NCBI GenBank assembly: GCA_024760525.1
Contig: CP060499.1
Location: 3,803,501-3,867,500 of the forward strand
Reading direction: 5' to 3'
DNA: 64,000 nucleotides
Source of the DNA: Nitrospira sp.
GTDB taxonomy: Bacteria > Nitrospirota > Nitrospiria > Nitrospirales > Nitrospiraceae
The notes under the pieces are model-generated. The model was not told the DNA's origin. It did no database searches and worked only from the letters and a program-made list of their open reading frames with translations. The position numbers and the translations under genes were made by a program. This document shows, in pieces, positions 1 through 8,864 of the stretch (positions are counted from its first letter, which is position 1; every line of letters begins with the position of its first letter).

Positions 1-1472
1 GGCAAACGGCTCCTGCACCGGGGTGGTGGATACCGGTTGCGGGATCGCGCTGCGATGGGTGGCCGTGACGATCACGGTGGTGGGGCCGCCGCGCAGCGGC
101 GCGGTGCCGAGTTTCGTAATCCGGCGCTTGAGCGGGGCCACGCGCTCGCGCACGGTCAGCTCCGCTAACGGATGCACGCGCAGGGTTTGGGCCGCGGGGG
201 TCGTCTCGTGCAGGGTGACGATGGCGGGCTCGGTGCGCGGGAGTGTCGCGCTCCAGTTGCGACGGTCCCGGAGGGCGTCGGTGACCAAGGCCAGCACATC
301 GACGGCGGCGGGCAACGGGGGCACGGTCCGGGCGCCGAACTGCCGCTCAAAGTGCACGGACACTTTGAAGAACAGAATTTTGATGGTGGCCTTGCCCTCT
401 ACGTGCCAGGGCGTCGGCCCGGCGAGCATCCCGCTGAACGAGATCCCCATCAGCAGGCGGCCCCGGTAGCGCAACGCAATGGCCGCGGCGACATCGACCT
501 GAAACGCCAACGGCGCGAGTTGCACGAGGGCATCGAAGCTCAGCATGCCGTCGAAGCTGAAGCCGCCGCCCGCCGCATGCAAATCCACCCGCGCCCCGAA
601 CTGCACGGTGTTGGAGGTGACGGCGAGATAGGCCTGGCAGCGCAGCTGCAAGTTGGCGCCATCGGCCAGGGTCAGCGCGAGGCGGCTGAGCACGGGGAGG
701 CCTGGCGGTGCTGGAAATCGCGGGTGCACTCCTCCGATGGCCAGCACGAGGTTCGGCCGGCTCCCCCAGCGGGCGCGCAGGGCCATGTCGCCGGTCAGGG
801 TGAAGTCCAGGATGCGCGAGTCGTAGAGCGTGGCATCGAGGGCCACGGTGCCTTCATTGAAATCGAGCACGCCTAAGGCGTCCATGCGGATTTGGACCAG
901 CGGATGACTCTGGTTGGGCAGCAGAACTTGCAGCCGGCCCAGCACGATCAGCCGCACCGGCGTCGGTAGTTCGAGCAGCACTGCCAGATCGAGGGTCAAT
1001 AAGGTGGGGGTGCCCCAGCGCAGTTGGACCATCGGGCCTAGGACATGTCGGCCGGGGGCGGGTGGGAACACGGCCCGCAGGTCGCTCACGAGTTGCGGCG
1101 CGTTCCGCACCGGGTCACGGGGAAACAGGAGGGAATCGAGAGTGCCGGTCTTGAGTCCCTGGCGCAGGGTCTCGGTGCGCACCGTGCGGTTGACGCCCAG
1201 CAGGCCCCCGATGCCGGTCAACGTAAAGCCAAAGCCCAGGGGAATGGGTGTAAACCCTTCGGCGGTGATGAGCAGCACGAGGGAGTAGCCCTTGCTCCCA
1301 TCGGGCAGCCGGGTGCTCAAGAGCCCGATCGCCTTCACGGCGATACGCTCCCCCAATTCGAGTTGCAGCACGCCGCCGTACTCGCCCTTGGCCGGGTCGA
1401 AGAACAGGAACCCGCCTCCCGCCACCCCCGGCCCCTGAATCGCCAGCCCCACCCCACTCGGCGGCTTGAAGC
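1..1472. repeat. Direct repeat, copy 1 (>=1,472 bp), shared with 5826-7297
   Basis: Every stretch I compared matches 5826-7297 exactly at an offset of 5,825 bp. The match ends abruptly after position 1472 (7297 in the other copy); beyond it the genes are only distantly alike. The left limit is outside the window. The block lies wholly inside two reading frames and is in the same frame in both, so it encodes the shared C-terminal module of the DUF6603-like proteins. It has no terminal inverted repeats and no transposase. Confidence 0.95.
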
Positions 1473-2994
1473 CCAGTTCCAGGTTGGCTACACCAAGATT
1501 GCCGCCTTGTGGAGGAAAGCGGAGTATTCCAACGAGTCCCACCTGTTCCACCGTCGCAGCCACTGGACCTATCTGTGCGGTGGCGGTTGCAGCAGCCACC
1601 AGTTGAATTCCGCTGCTCCCGTTGAGCGCCGTCGGTTGAAGCGAGAAATACAGTGAGTCGACCGTCAGGGCTCCGAAGAGATTACGATGGATCGCTATCG
1701 TCGTCTCAAGCCCAGCTCCGCCCCGAAGATGGACTCCACGCACCAGCGACCATTCTCCGGCGATATCGAAGGGGAAGCTGAATCCCTTTCCTGAAAAGAT
1801 ACTTGCAAGGAAACCGTCAGATTGGGAGAAATCCAGAACCACCTGAGCGCGATCGACCTTGAACTCGATTGCGGGATCAACGATCGCACGGGTTGGTCCA
1901 CCGGCATCGAAGTGCAAATCCAAACGCAGACGCGTTTGCACGCTCTGCATTTCCAGCCGAGACCCGCCCGCCGTTCCCACAACCACAAACGGGGCTGCGG
2001 CGTTTGAGCGGGCGACTTCCGCTGCCAGACGAAAATCCGCGCTCAGGCCTCCGGGAAGATGGAATTCGAGATCAAAAGGCGGACGAATCGTCGCCGAAAT
2101 GTCGCTCTGGACACGGATGAGTGTTTCGAAGGTCGCTCGCCAGTCGCCTTCTTCAATCGTCTCGGCGCGATCAATGGCAGTCGGCATACGTAGCGCCAAG
2201 TCGAGGCCGGGCGGCGTGAAACTTCGGTTGACCTCCAGGTTGAATCCGAATGCTTCCAGCAAGGCCGGTTCGCCAGGTGGATGGATGATTTCCGCGGGAA
2301 TCCCAAATTTTTGGCTCAGCAAGGTCTGCAACGTCGTGAAAAGGACCAACCCGTCGAATGTCGGATCTCCCCATCGATACACCTCGCGCAGGAGCACGAT
2401 CGGCTCCGTGAACAGCTTGGCAAGTCGTCCCAAGTGGAAGGTTCTTCGGACGTAGGGTCCTTGGAGTGACTGGTTTGACACACTCGGCTCATGAACGATT
2501 TCAATAACACCAGTGGTGATGAGGAGCAGGGCTATATGAGGAAATCGCTTCTCGACATATTCGACAAGCAATTGATTCAGAAGCCGTTCAATAAAGACAC
2601 TCGCAAAGGCTGCTAGATCAGCGCGTTGTTGCGGAGGAAGTCCAGGATCTGTGCCAAGGGATCGGAGAATCTCCACCATGTTCCGTACTGCTTCGAGAAG
2701 AGCATGAATCTGCTGAAGCAATTCGGCGGTGGACCCGATGATGGCCGCTCGATCGTCCTGGCTTATGGCTTGAATCAGATCGTCGATGAGGGGTTCGAGA
2801 TTGGCGGCAGCCGACGCACTAGCGGCAAGTCCATCAACGAGAGGATTCGCCTCAGCATCAATATCGAATGAACGAAGACCGAGCGACGGCAACAACTCGT
2901 CCAGAGTACCCTCCTCTGCCCGTCGAGCCAGTGGCTCGAAGACGAGGGCGAGTTCACCCGCCAATTGCTCGAGTGTGCCGACCGTACCGCTCAT
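1..2994 (-). CDS. DUF6603-like large protein, copy A (partial, C-terminus off the left edge)
   Basis: The reading frame is open without a stop from an ATG at 2994 to the window edge, 998 codons; I checked 1441-3000 codon by codon. The ATG overlaps the TGA of the upstream protease gene as ATGA, so translation is probably coupled. The first ~170 residues look alpha-helical; the rest is beta-rich with recurring amphipathic strands. From about residue 508 on it is identical to copy B (5520-8855), including GGGFLFFDPAKGEYGGV and the GLLGVNRT stretch, which I associate from memory with Pfam DUF6603. If the remainder also matches copy B, about 101 residues are missing. No signal peptide or membrane helix is seen. 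The 5' part has ordinary composition; the 3' part is very GC-rich. Function unknown. The family call is moderate; that this is a real gene is nearly certain. Confidence 0.85.
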   Translation of the reverse strand, partial: MSGTVGTLEQLAGELALVFEPLARRAEEGTLDELLPSLGLRSFDIDAEANPLVDGLAASASAAANLEPLIDDLIQAISQDDRAAIIGSTAELLQQIHALLEAVRNMVEILRSLGTDPGLPPQQRADLAAFASVFIERLLNQLLVEYVEKRFPHIALLLITTGVIEIVHEPSVSNQSLQGPYVRRTFHLGRLAKLFTEPIVLLREVYRWGDPTFDGLVLFTTLQTLLSQKFGIPAEIIHPPGEPALLEAFGFNLEVNRSFTPPGLDLALRMPTAIDRAETIEEGDWRATFETLIRVQSDISATIRPPFDLEFHLPGGLSADFRLAAEVARSNAAAPFVVVGTAGGSRLEMQSVQTRLRLDLHFDAGGPTRAIVDPAIEFKVDRAQVVLDFSQSDGFLASIFSGKGFSFPFDIAGEWSLVRGVHLRGGAGLETTIAIHRNLFGALTVDSLYFSLQPTALNGSSGIQLVAAATATAQIGPVAATVEQVGLVGILRFPPQGGNLGVANLELGFKPPSGVGLAIQGPGVAGGGFLFFDPAKGEYGGVLQLELGERIAVKAIGLLSTRLPDGSKGYSLVLLITAEGFTPIPLGFGFTLTGIGGLLGVNRTVRTETLRQGLKTGTLDSLLFPRDPVRNAPQLVSDLRAVFPPAPGRHVLGPMVQLRWGTPTLLTLDLAVLLELPTPVRLIVLGRLQVLLPNQSHPLVQIRMDALGVLDFNEGTVALDATLYDSRILDFTLTGDMALRARWGSRPNLVLAIGGVHPRFPAPPGLPVLSRLALTLADGANLQLRCQAYLAVTSNTVQFGARVDLHAAGGGFSFDGMLSFDALVQLAPLAFQVDVAAAIALRYRGRLLMGISFSGMLAGPTPWHVEGKATIKILFFKVSVHFERQFGARTVPPLPAAVDVLALVTDALRDRRNWSATLPRTEPAIVTLHETTPAAQTLRVHPLAELTVRERVAPLKRRITKLGTAPLRGGPTTVIVTATHRSAIPQPVSTTPVQEPFA

Positions 2995-5465
2995 ATCTGT
3001 CCAATTCTTCCTGGCATTACGGAAGTCTCAGGATTGGTCAGCAGCTTAATCACAAATGCTCGATAGCGATCAAGACTCATTCGAAGTCGGGGACTGGCCT
3101 GCTGAGCGACTAACCCCAGGCAGCGTTCGAGATAATAAGGTGCTGACATTTCATCAGACATCCGGCCATCATCAGTCGTCGTTCCTTGTAGAAGCCGTCG
3201 AAGAAGGCGTGGTCCTCTTGCACGATGCCACATAGTCGCGACCCGACGGTTGCTGTTAATAAGGCGTCGGACTTCAGTGAAGTGTCTGCTAATGGCTGCG
3301 GCCACGTACTCGCCTTCGGGGAACGCTGCGAGTCTCTCACGAATGATTTGCAGCCACGATGCATACGGCTGCGCGGAAGGCGCACGGTGATTTGACTGTT
3401 CACGAGTAAAGCGAGGCGTAATGGAAGGACGAATGGAGCGGAAGTTCGAGGCTTCGCTCCCGCTCAGTGCTGAATCCTCGAGGCTGAACGGAGGATGCAT
3501 GATTGGCCCGCCGCCGCCCGCCCCTCCACCGCCTCCGGCTGCCGCAGCACGAACGGCGTCGATTGCCGCTTGAATGTTGAGCTTTCCTCCCCCCCACGTC
3601 GCATCCCATCCTCCCGCCGGTCTGTCCCTCGCCGTGTTCTGCAAATGTCGGACGATATCCGCCCTCGTGAGTCGTGGATTCTCCTCAAGAAGCAAGGCGA
3701 TCGCTCCCGTCACATGCGGCGCCGCCATACTCGTCCCCGTCAGATCCTCATAGAGGCAGCAACAGGCATCGGGACAGCAATCGCAACAACGGCCCCGGAA
3801 ATTGGCCGCGTCAGCCTTCGCCGATGTAATTTCCAAGCCAGGCGCAGCAATCTCCGGTTTTTGGTTGGTGGCTGGGCCCTTGGCCACGGGACCGCGGCTC
3901 GAAGATGAGACAATGCCCTTTGAAGGCCAGCAATCGCAGCGGCTGGTGCGGGACTCGTGATTGGCGACGGCGATAACTTGCGCAGCAGTCCCCGGAATGC
4001 TCAGCGTCGAATCGAGCGTCGCGCGAATCTTGCCGTCAGCTGGAGATGTTGGAGGAAGAAACGTCGGCGTATTGGACCCGCGCTCGATCCAACAATGGAA
4101 CGCCACAGGACCGGCGTTCGGATTGACCAGTGTCAATCTCCAAGTACCGTGTGGAAGAGCGCCTCGTACGGGATCGTGAATCGTGATACGGAAATTATTA
4201 TCGCGATTGTGCTCTCCATTGATGGTCCCATCGACCTCGACTTGAGATTGACGATTCGCCGCCGCAGTAGGATTGGCAATAAACGGCGGAGCGGCGGCAT
4301 TTGCCGGAAGATCAGTTCCGTGGGGGATGGGCGGGCTCGTAACTGCTCCCGGAGCAGTGATCGTCAAGTTGAGGGTGCCGGCCCGTTCATACCACAGATC
4401 CAGATAGGCATCCCTCGTGACATCTTTAGGAACCTCAACCTCAATATCGAGCCGGTCGTTCCCCGGAACACTCCCGTGCACATGCCGCAGTTGCCCGCCT
4501 TCGTTCCCCGCCGATTTGACGACAATATGCGGATGATGCAGGAAATCGCCCGTTTCAACGTGAGCGTCAATCGCTCGCTCCACGGCGCTGGTGCCGTCAT
4601 GAGGACCGAGATTGTCTCCCATACTGATATTGATGACCTTCGGCTTATCGATTGCGTCGAGGAAGCTAAAGATAAACTCGATGGCCTCGACCAGTCGTTG
4701 GTTTTCTCCAATCTCCTCGAGATTTGTATAATCGAATCGGACGACAATGAGATTTGCCTGCGGTGCGACGCCCACATACGTGCGGCCGACGTGGCAACAG
4801 GTAGGCGGTTTGCCGTTGCCTGCGGCGATTCCGGCCACATGGGTCCCGTGTCCATCGTGAACATTTCTGGCATCGACATCCCTGGTCCTGACCCTCGCCC
4901 GACCTTTAAGGGCTTGGCTGATCTGATCCTGGTTATAGACGACGCCGACACCATTGGGACCACTGGTTTCGCCGGCTCTTCGTGTCAACATCTGATCCCA
5001 GATAGCGAGGATTCTTGATGTCCCGTCCTCGTTGACGAAGGACCCGTGACGCCAGTCGATACCACTGTCGATGATACCAACCACGACTCCATCGCCCTTT
5101 CGCGAATGAGTGCCCGTATGGACCGTGGTCGCACCAATCTCCGGAAGACTAAAGTTCAGCTCCCGATGCATCCTCCGTGGGCCTTCAACCGTGACTACGT
5201 GATGGAGTCCAGCAAGTTCCTCGAGCCGCTCTACCGGAATTAGACCCGTGGCAATCTTGTAGCCCTTCGTGGGATGCTGCACTAAACTGTGTCGTTCAAA
5301 GCCGACACGAGTCAAATCATCGACACTCCCCGTGAACTCAACGATGACTCCAACTTGTTGATCTCGGGAAAGTCCGCGAGGCCTCCGCGCTGCCGTCGGT
5401 TCCGGTATACCTAGCCCTGCATTGCGTAATTTCGTTCGCAGTACAGGATCGAGCTTCTTGTTCAT
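2991..5465 (-). CDS. Subtilisin-like serine protease (S8) with cysteine cluster and C-terminal extension
   Basis: This is an 824-residue S8 family peptidase. The start at 5465 (MNKKLDP...) has a GGAG motif at good spacing; an upstream in-frame ATG at 5498 is less likely. An N-terminal prodomain-like region (about 35-95) precedes the catalytic domain. Catalytic residues are Asp133 (IIDSGID), His206 (GHGTHVAG), oxyanion Asn321 (SAGNEGG) and Ser579 (GTSMAAPH). A beta-rich insertion of about 150 residues lies between Asn321 and Ser579, recalling CspA-like subtilases. Seven cysteines crowd residues 560-570 just before the serine, with further CDC (510-512) and CC (223-224) motifs. A glycine-rich linker (about 644-653) leads to a helical tail of ~120 residues. 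No signal peptide is visible. It sits between the two DUF6603-like genes, 54 bp after copy B and overlapping copy A. Substrate unknown; maturation of its partner is one possibility. Confidence 0.92.
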   Translation of the reverse strand: MNKKLDPVLRTKLRNAGLGIPEPTAARRPRGLSRDQQVGVIVEFTGSVDDLTRVGFERHSLVQHPTKGYKIATGLIPVERLEELAGLHHVVTVEGPRRMHRELNFSLPEIGATTVHTGTHSRKGDGVVVGIIDSGIDWRHGSFVNEDGTSRILAIWDQMLTRRAGETSGPNGVGVVYNQDQISQALKGRARVRTRDVDARNVHDGHGTHVAGIAAGNGKPPTCCHVGRTYVGVAPQANLIVVRFDYTNLEEIGENQRLVEAIEFIFSFLDAIDKPKVINISMGDNLGPHDGTSAVERAIDAHVETGDFLHHPHIVVKSAGNEGGQLRHVHGSVPGNDRLDIEVEVPKDVTRDAYLDLWYERAGTLNLTITAPGAVTSPPIPHGTDLPANAAAPPFIANPTAAANRQSQVEVDGTINGEHNRDNNFRITIHDPVRGALPHGTWRLTLVNPNAGPVAFHCWIERGSNTPTFLPPTSPADGKIRATLDSTLSIPGTAAQVIAVANHESRTSRCDCWPSKGIVSSSSRGPVAKGPATNQKPEIAAPGLEITSAKADAANFRGRCCDCCPDACCCLYEDLTGTSMAAPHVTGAIALLLEENPRLTRADIVRHLQNTARDRPAGGWDATWGGGKLNIQAAIDAVRAAAAGGGGGAGGGGPIMHPPFSLEDSALSGSEASNFRSIRPSITPRFTREQSNHRAPSAQPYASWLQIIRERLAAFPEGEYVAAAISRHFTEVRRLINSNRRVATMWHRARGPRLLRRLLQGTTTDDGRMSDEMSAPYYLERCLGLVAQQASPRLRMSLDRYRAFVIKLLTNPETSVMPGRIGQI

Positions 5466-5519
5466 TGTGATCTCCGCTCGAAGTTTTTGGCCCCACATGC
5501 GGCCATTGGTCGCCCTTTT

Positions 5520-8500
5520 CTATGCAGCCACGAGTTCAGCGGCGCGATAGCGGGCCCGGCCATGGCGGCGAAGCACGGCTTGGCCCGCCGCCCCAAAGAC
5601 GGCCGCCCGCGTCACCACCGCCGCCGACAGGGTATAGCCGGGCTGCGCCGGTTGCGGCGGCCGCGTCGGATCGAGGAGGAGCGTCTCATACCGCAGCGGG
5701 CCGGTGAGCGCCGGGTCCTCGTCAAAAGCCACCGTGTCCGGCGTGAAGGTCAGCCCCGCCTCGTGGGTCTCAAAGGCCGGCCGCGCGAGCAGCTCGTCGT
5801 CTCTTAACTCCTCAAATTGCGCCAAGGCAAACGGCTCCTGCACCGGGGTGGTGGATACCGGTTGCGGGATCGCGCTGCGATGGGTGGCCGTGACGATCAC
5901 GGTGGTGGGGCCGCCGCGCAGCGGCGCGGTGCCGAGTTTCGTAATCCGGCGCTTGAGCGGGGCCACGCGCTCGCGCACGGTCAGCTCCGCTAACGGATGC
6001 ACGCGCAGGGTTTGGGCCGCGGGGGTCGTCTCGTGCAGGGTGACGATGGCGGGCTCGGTGCGCGGGAGTGTCGCGCTCCAGTTGCGACGGTCCCGGAGGG
6101 CGTCGGTGACCAAGGCCAGCACATCGACGGCGGCGGGCAACGGGGGCACGGTCCGGGCGCCGAACTGCCGCTCAAAGTGCACGGACACTTTGAAGAACAG
6201 AATTTTGATGGTGGCCTTGCCCTCTACGTGCCAGGGCGTCGGCCCGGCGAGCATCCCGCTGAACGAGATCCCCATCAGCAGGCGGCCCCGGTAGCGCAAC
6301 GCAATGGCCGCGGCGACATCGACCTGAAACGCCAACGGCGCGAGTTGCACGAGGGCATCGAAGCTCAGCATGCCGTCGAAGCTGAAGCCGCCGCCCGCCG
6401 CATGCAAATCCACCCGCGCCCCGAACTGCACGGTGTTGGAGGTGACGGCGAGATAGGCCTGGCAGCGCAGCTGCAAGTTGGCGCCATCGGCCAGGGTCAG
6501 CGCGAGGCGGCTGAGCACGGGGAGGCCTGGCGGTGCTGGAAATCGCGGGTGCACTCCTCCGATGGCCAGCACGAGGTTCGGCCGGCTCCCCCAGCGGGCG
6601 CGCAGGGCCATGTCGCCGGTCAGGGTGAAGTCCAGGATGCGCGAGTCGTAGAGCGTGGCATCGAGGGCCACGGTGCCTTCATTGAAATCGAGCACGCCTA
6701 AGGCGTCCATGCGGATTTGGACCAGCGGATGACTCTGGTTGGGCAGCAGAACTTGCAGCCGGCCCAGCACGATCAGCCGCACCGGCGTCGGTAGTTCGAG
6801 CAGCACTGCCAGATCGAGGGTCAATAAGGTGGGGGTGCCCCAGCGCAGTTGGACCATCGGGCCTAGGACATGTCGGCCGGGGGCGGGTGGGAACACGGCC
6901 CGCAGGTCGCTCACGAGTTGCGGCGCGTTCCGCACCGGGTCACGGGGAAACAGGAGGGAATCGAGAGTGCCGGTCTTGAGTCCCTGGCGCAGGGTCTCGG
7001 TGCGCACCGTGCGGTTGACGCCCAGCAGGCCCCCGATGCCGGTCAACGTAAAGCCAAAGCCCAGGGGAATGGGTGTAAACCCTTCGGCGGTGATGAGCAG
7101 CACGAGGGAGTAGCCCTTGCTCCCATCGGGCAGCCGGGTGCTCAAGAGCCCGATCGCCTTCACGGCGATACGCTCCCCCAATTCGAGTTGCAGCACGCCG
7201 CCGTACTCGCCCTTGGCCGGGTCGAAGAACAGGAACCCGCCTCCCGCCACCCCCGGCCCCTGAATCGCCAGCCCCACCCCACTCGGCGGCTTGAAGCTCG
7301 GAGAGAGGTTGAACAAGCCAAGGTTGCCGTCTTTGAAAGACACGCTGACGGTCACGCCAAGTCGCTCGATCGTGGCAGTGATCGGCCCGATGGTGAGGCT
7401 TCCGTTTATACTCGCTTCTGTCTCGAATCCTTCTTCTTGAACGTCGAAGCCCAGATGGAGAGCCTGCAGACGCAATGGACCGACCGACTTGTTCAGAGAT
7501 AGAGTGACATCCACTCCGCCGGCTCCTTGGAAGTAGATGCCTCGTTGGCTCGTCCAGCCGAGCAGGAGATCGAATGGCGTGTTGATTCGATTTCGACCAA
7601 TCGTTCCGACGAGAAATCCGTCGGCTTCGGACAACGGCATCACCACGTCAGCGCCGGTGAGAGCAAGCTCGAAAAAACTTTCGTGGCTGGTATCCGTGCT
7701 TTTGTCAAACCCACCTTTGAACGAGATCTGTCGGACCGTCAGATCCGAACCGCCGGGAAATGAGACCAAGGTAAGAGGCGTGCCGTCGGGGCGACCATGA
7801 CGGAAACCTAGCATGACGCGGCCGTTCGCGAGCGTTCCCAAGCTGGGAGCGGTCCGAACGTCCAACGGCAGGTTGGGCCGGAGAATCATCGCCGTACGTC
7901 TGAGCACGTCGGCATGAGCTGAGAGTTCAATGACTGTATCCTCGAATATGTGCAGAGGGATTTCGCCATCCACTTGTCCACGCATGATCGGCAACAGTCC
8001 AATGCCACCGTCCTCGGCATTCGGTGAGGTCGGCCTCGCGCCGAACAACGACAGCCCGACAATCAGTCCCCCGATATCGCCGACTTGTTCGTAGAGATGA
8101 GTGATCAGTTGGAGGGATGGATCTGTTTCATCGTCGCGCAGCCGGCGACCGAGAAGAATCTCTTCGGCGCGGCGTTCCATGGCTTGAAACCGAACCGTCG
8201 AGCCGAGTGCACGTAACACCTGACCAATCCGGTTAAGAAGATCCTCGACGGCAAAATGGGAAGTGCCCCACCCGTATGTTTCTCGCAGATGTCGTGATGG
8301 ATCCGACAGGAATGCCTTCAGATGATTGTAATGAACGATGGCGCGAATGTGCTCGACCTGATGGATGCTGTCATCGGCTTCGAAATGTTTGAACTCGAAA
8401 ATGTTCATCAGATGGAGAACGGCTGAGGCTAGCGGAGATGTACTGGAGAGATAGCCGGTCAGCAGCAAATCGAAGATTCGTCTAGGAAGCTGCGTATGAA

Positions 8501-8855
8501 TGTTGGTGCGGGAAATATAATCGCCTTGCGCAGCGAGTCGCGTCGGCAGTTCGTCCGAATATCGATTGATGTCCTGGACCAGGTTTGCCATGGCGCTCGC
8601 AAGTTCCCCGATGCGGACCGCCATCAACACCTCATCCTCCCATTCGGATTCGGAAGACTCCAAGACGAGATGGAGCTTGGCAAGAAAGTTGGTCAGGTCG
8701 ATCCCGGTCAGCCCTATCTCTTCCAGTCCGGGCGGGAGCTTCCATCCCAGAAAATTGACGAATGCGTTGGCCGAGGCGGAAGTCCGGGCGACTTCGTTGA
8801 GGATCGACAGAGCCTTACCGAGTCCGACCGCCGAATTGGTGACCGTATTTCCCAT
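5520..8855 (-). CDS. DUF6603-like large protein, copy B
   Basis: A complete 1,111-residue protein and the full-length reference for the family in this window. I chose ATG at 8855, with AGGTG upstream; a GTG at 8864, directly after the TAG of the PLD gene, is the alternative. Residues 1 to ~250 look helical. From ~330 on the protein is beta-rich with no membrane helix or signal peptide. The conserved block begins at about residue 520 (KPPSGVGLA) and continues past GGGFLFFDPAKGEYGGV, LGFGFTLTGIGGLLG and VNRTVRTETL to a proline-rich stretch and a short basic tail. That 3' part is strikingly GC-rich compared with the 5' part of the same gene. Copies A and B share weak but clear similarity in their central regions (for example RGIYFQGAGG versus RGVHLRGGAG). 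I place it in DUF6603 from memory. Function unknown; it may be the partner or carrier of the PLD-like enzyme encoded just upstream. Confidence 0.9.
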   Translation of the reverse strand: MGNTVTNSAVGLGKALSILNEVARTSASANAFVNFLGWKLPPGLEEIGLTGIDLTNFLAKLHLVLESSESEWEDEVLMAVRIGELASAMANLVQDINRYSDELPTRLAAQGDYISRTNIHTQLPRRIFDLLLTGYLSSTSPLASAVLHLMNIFEFKHFEADDSIHQVEHIRAIVHYNHLKAFLSDPSRHLRETYGWGTSHFAVEDLLNRIGQVLRALGSTVRFQAMERRAEEILLGRRLRDDETDPSLQLITHLYEQVGDIGGLIVGLSLFGARPTSPNAEDGGIGLLPIMRGQVDGEIPLHIFEDTVIELSAHADVLRRTAMILRPNLPLDVRTAPSLGTLANGRVMLGFRHGRPDGTPLTLVSFPGGSDLTVRQISFKGGFDKSTDTSHESFFELALTGADVVMPLSEADGFLVGTIGRNRINTPFDLLLGWTSQRGIYFQGAGGVDVTLSLNKSVGPLRLQALHLGFDVQEEGFETEASINGSLTIGPITATIERLGVTVSVSFKDGNLGLFNLSPSFKPPSGVGLAIQGPGVAGGGFLFFDPAKGEYGGVLQLELGERIAVKAIGLLSTRLPDGSKGYSLVLLITAEGFTPIPLGFGFTLTGIGGLLGVNRTVRTETLRQGLKTGTLDSLLFPRDPVRNAPQLVSDLRAVFPPAPGRHVLGPMVQLRWGTPTLLTLDLAVLLELPTPVRLIVLGRLQVLLPNQSHPLVQIRMDALGVLDFNEGTVALDATLYDSRILDFTLTGDMALRARWGSRPNLVLAIGGVHPRFPAPPGLPVLSRLALTLADGANLQLRCQAYLAVTSNTVQFGARVDLHAAGGGFSFDGMLSFDALVQLAPLAFQVDVAAAIALRYRGRLLMGISFSGMLAGPTPWHVEGKATIKILFFKVSVHFERQFGARTVPPLPAAVDVLALVTDALRDRRNWSATLPRTEPAIVTLHETTPAAQTLRVHPLAELTVRERVAPLKRRITKLGTAPLRGGPTTVIVTATHRSAIPQPVSTTPVQEPFALAQFEELRDDELLARPAFETHEAGLTFTPDTVAFDEDPALTGPLRYETLLLDPTRPPQPAQPGYTLSAAVVTRAAVFGAAGQAVLRRHGRARYRAAELVAA
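5826..7297. repeat. Direct repeat, copy 2, shared with 1-1472
   Basis: Second copy of the block at 1-1472, in the same orientation. It encodes most of the C-terminal half of copy B. In a hand count, 44 of the 60 bases at 6001-6060 are G or C, against 32 of 60 at 8401-8460 in the 5' half of the same gene. The compositional step coincides roughly with the repeat boundary at 7297. Recombination between the two direct copies would delete 5,825 bp carrying the protease gene. Confidence 0.95.
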
Positions 8856-8864
8856 ACTCGACAC

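Noticed and set aside
172..876. 234-residue plus-strand frame (and its duplicate at 5997-6701)
   Set aside because: It is antisense to the DUF6603-like genes. Long open frames on both strands are expected from the GC-rich composition; it has no SD or recognisable domain.
3957..5018. 353-residue plus-strand frame
   Set aside because: Antisense to the S8 protease catalytic domain, whose motifs are unmistakable; this frame has no domain of its own.
1..7297. The long direct repeat as an insertion sequence or transposon
   Set aside because: No transposase, no terminal inverted repeats and no target-site duplication at 1472/7297. It lies in frame within two genes.
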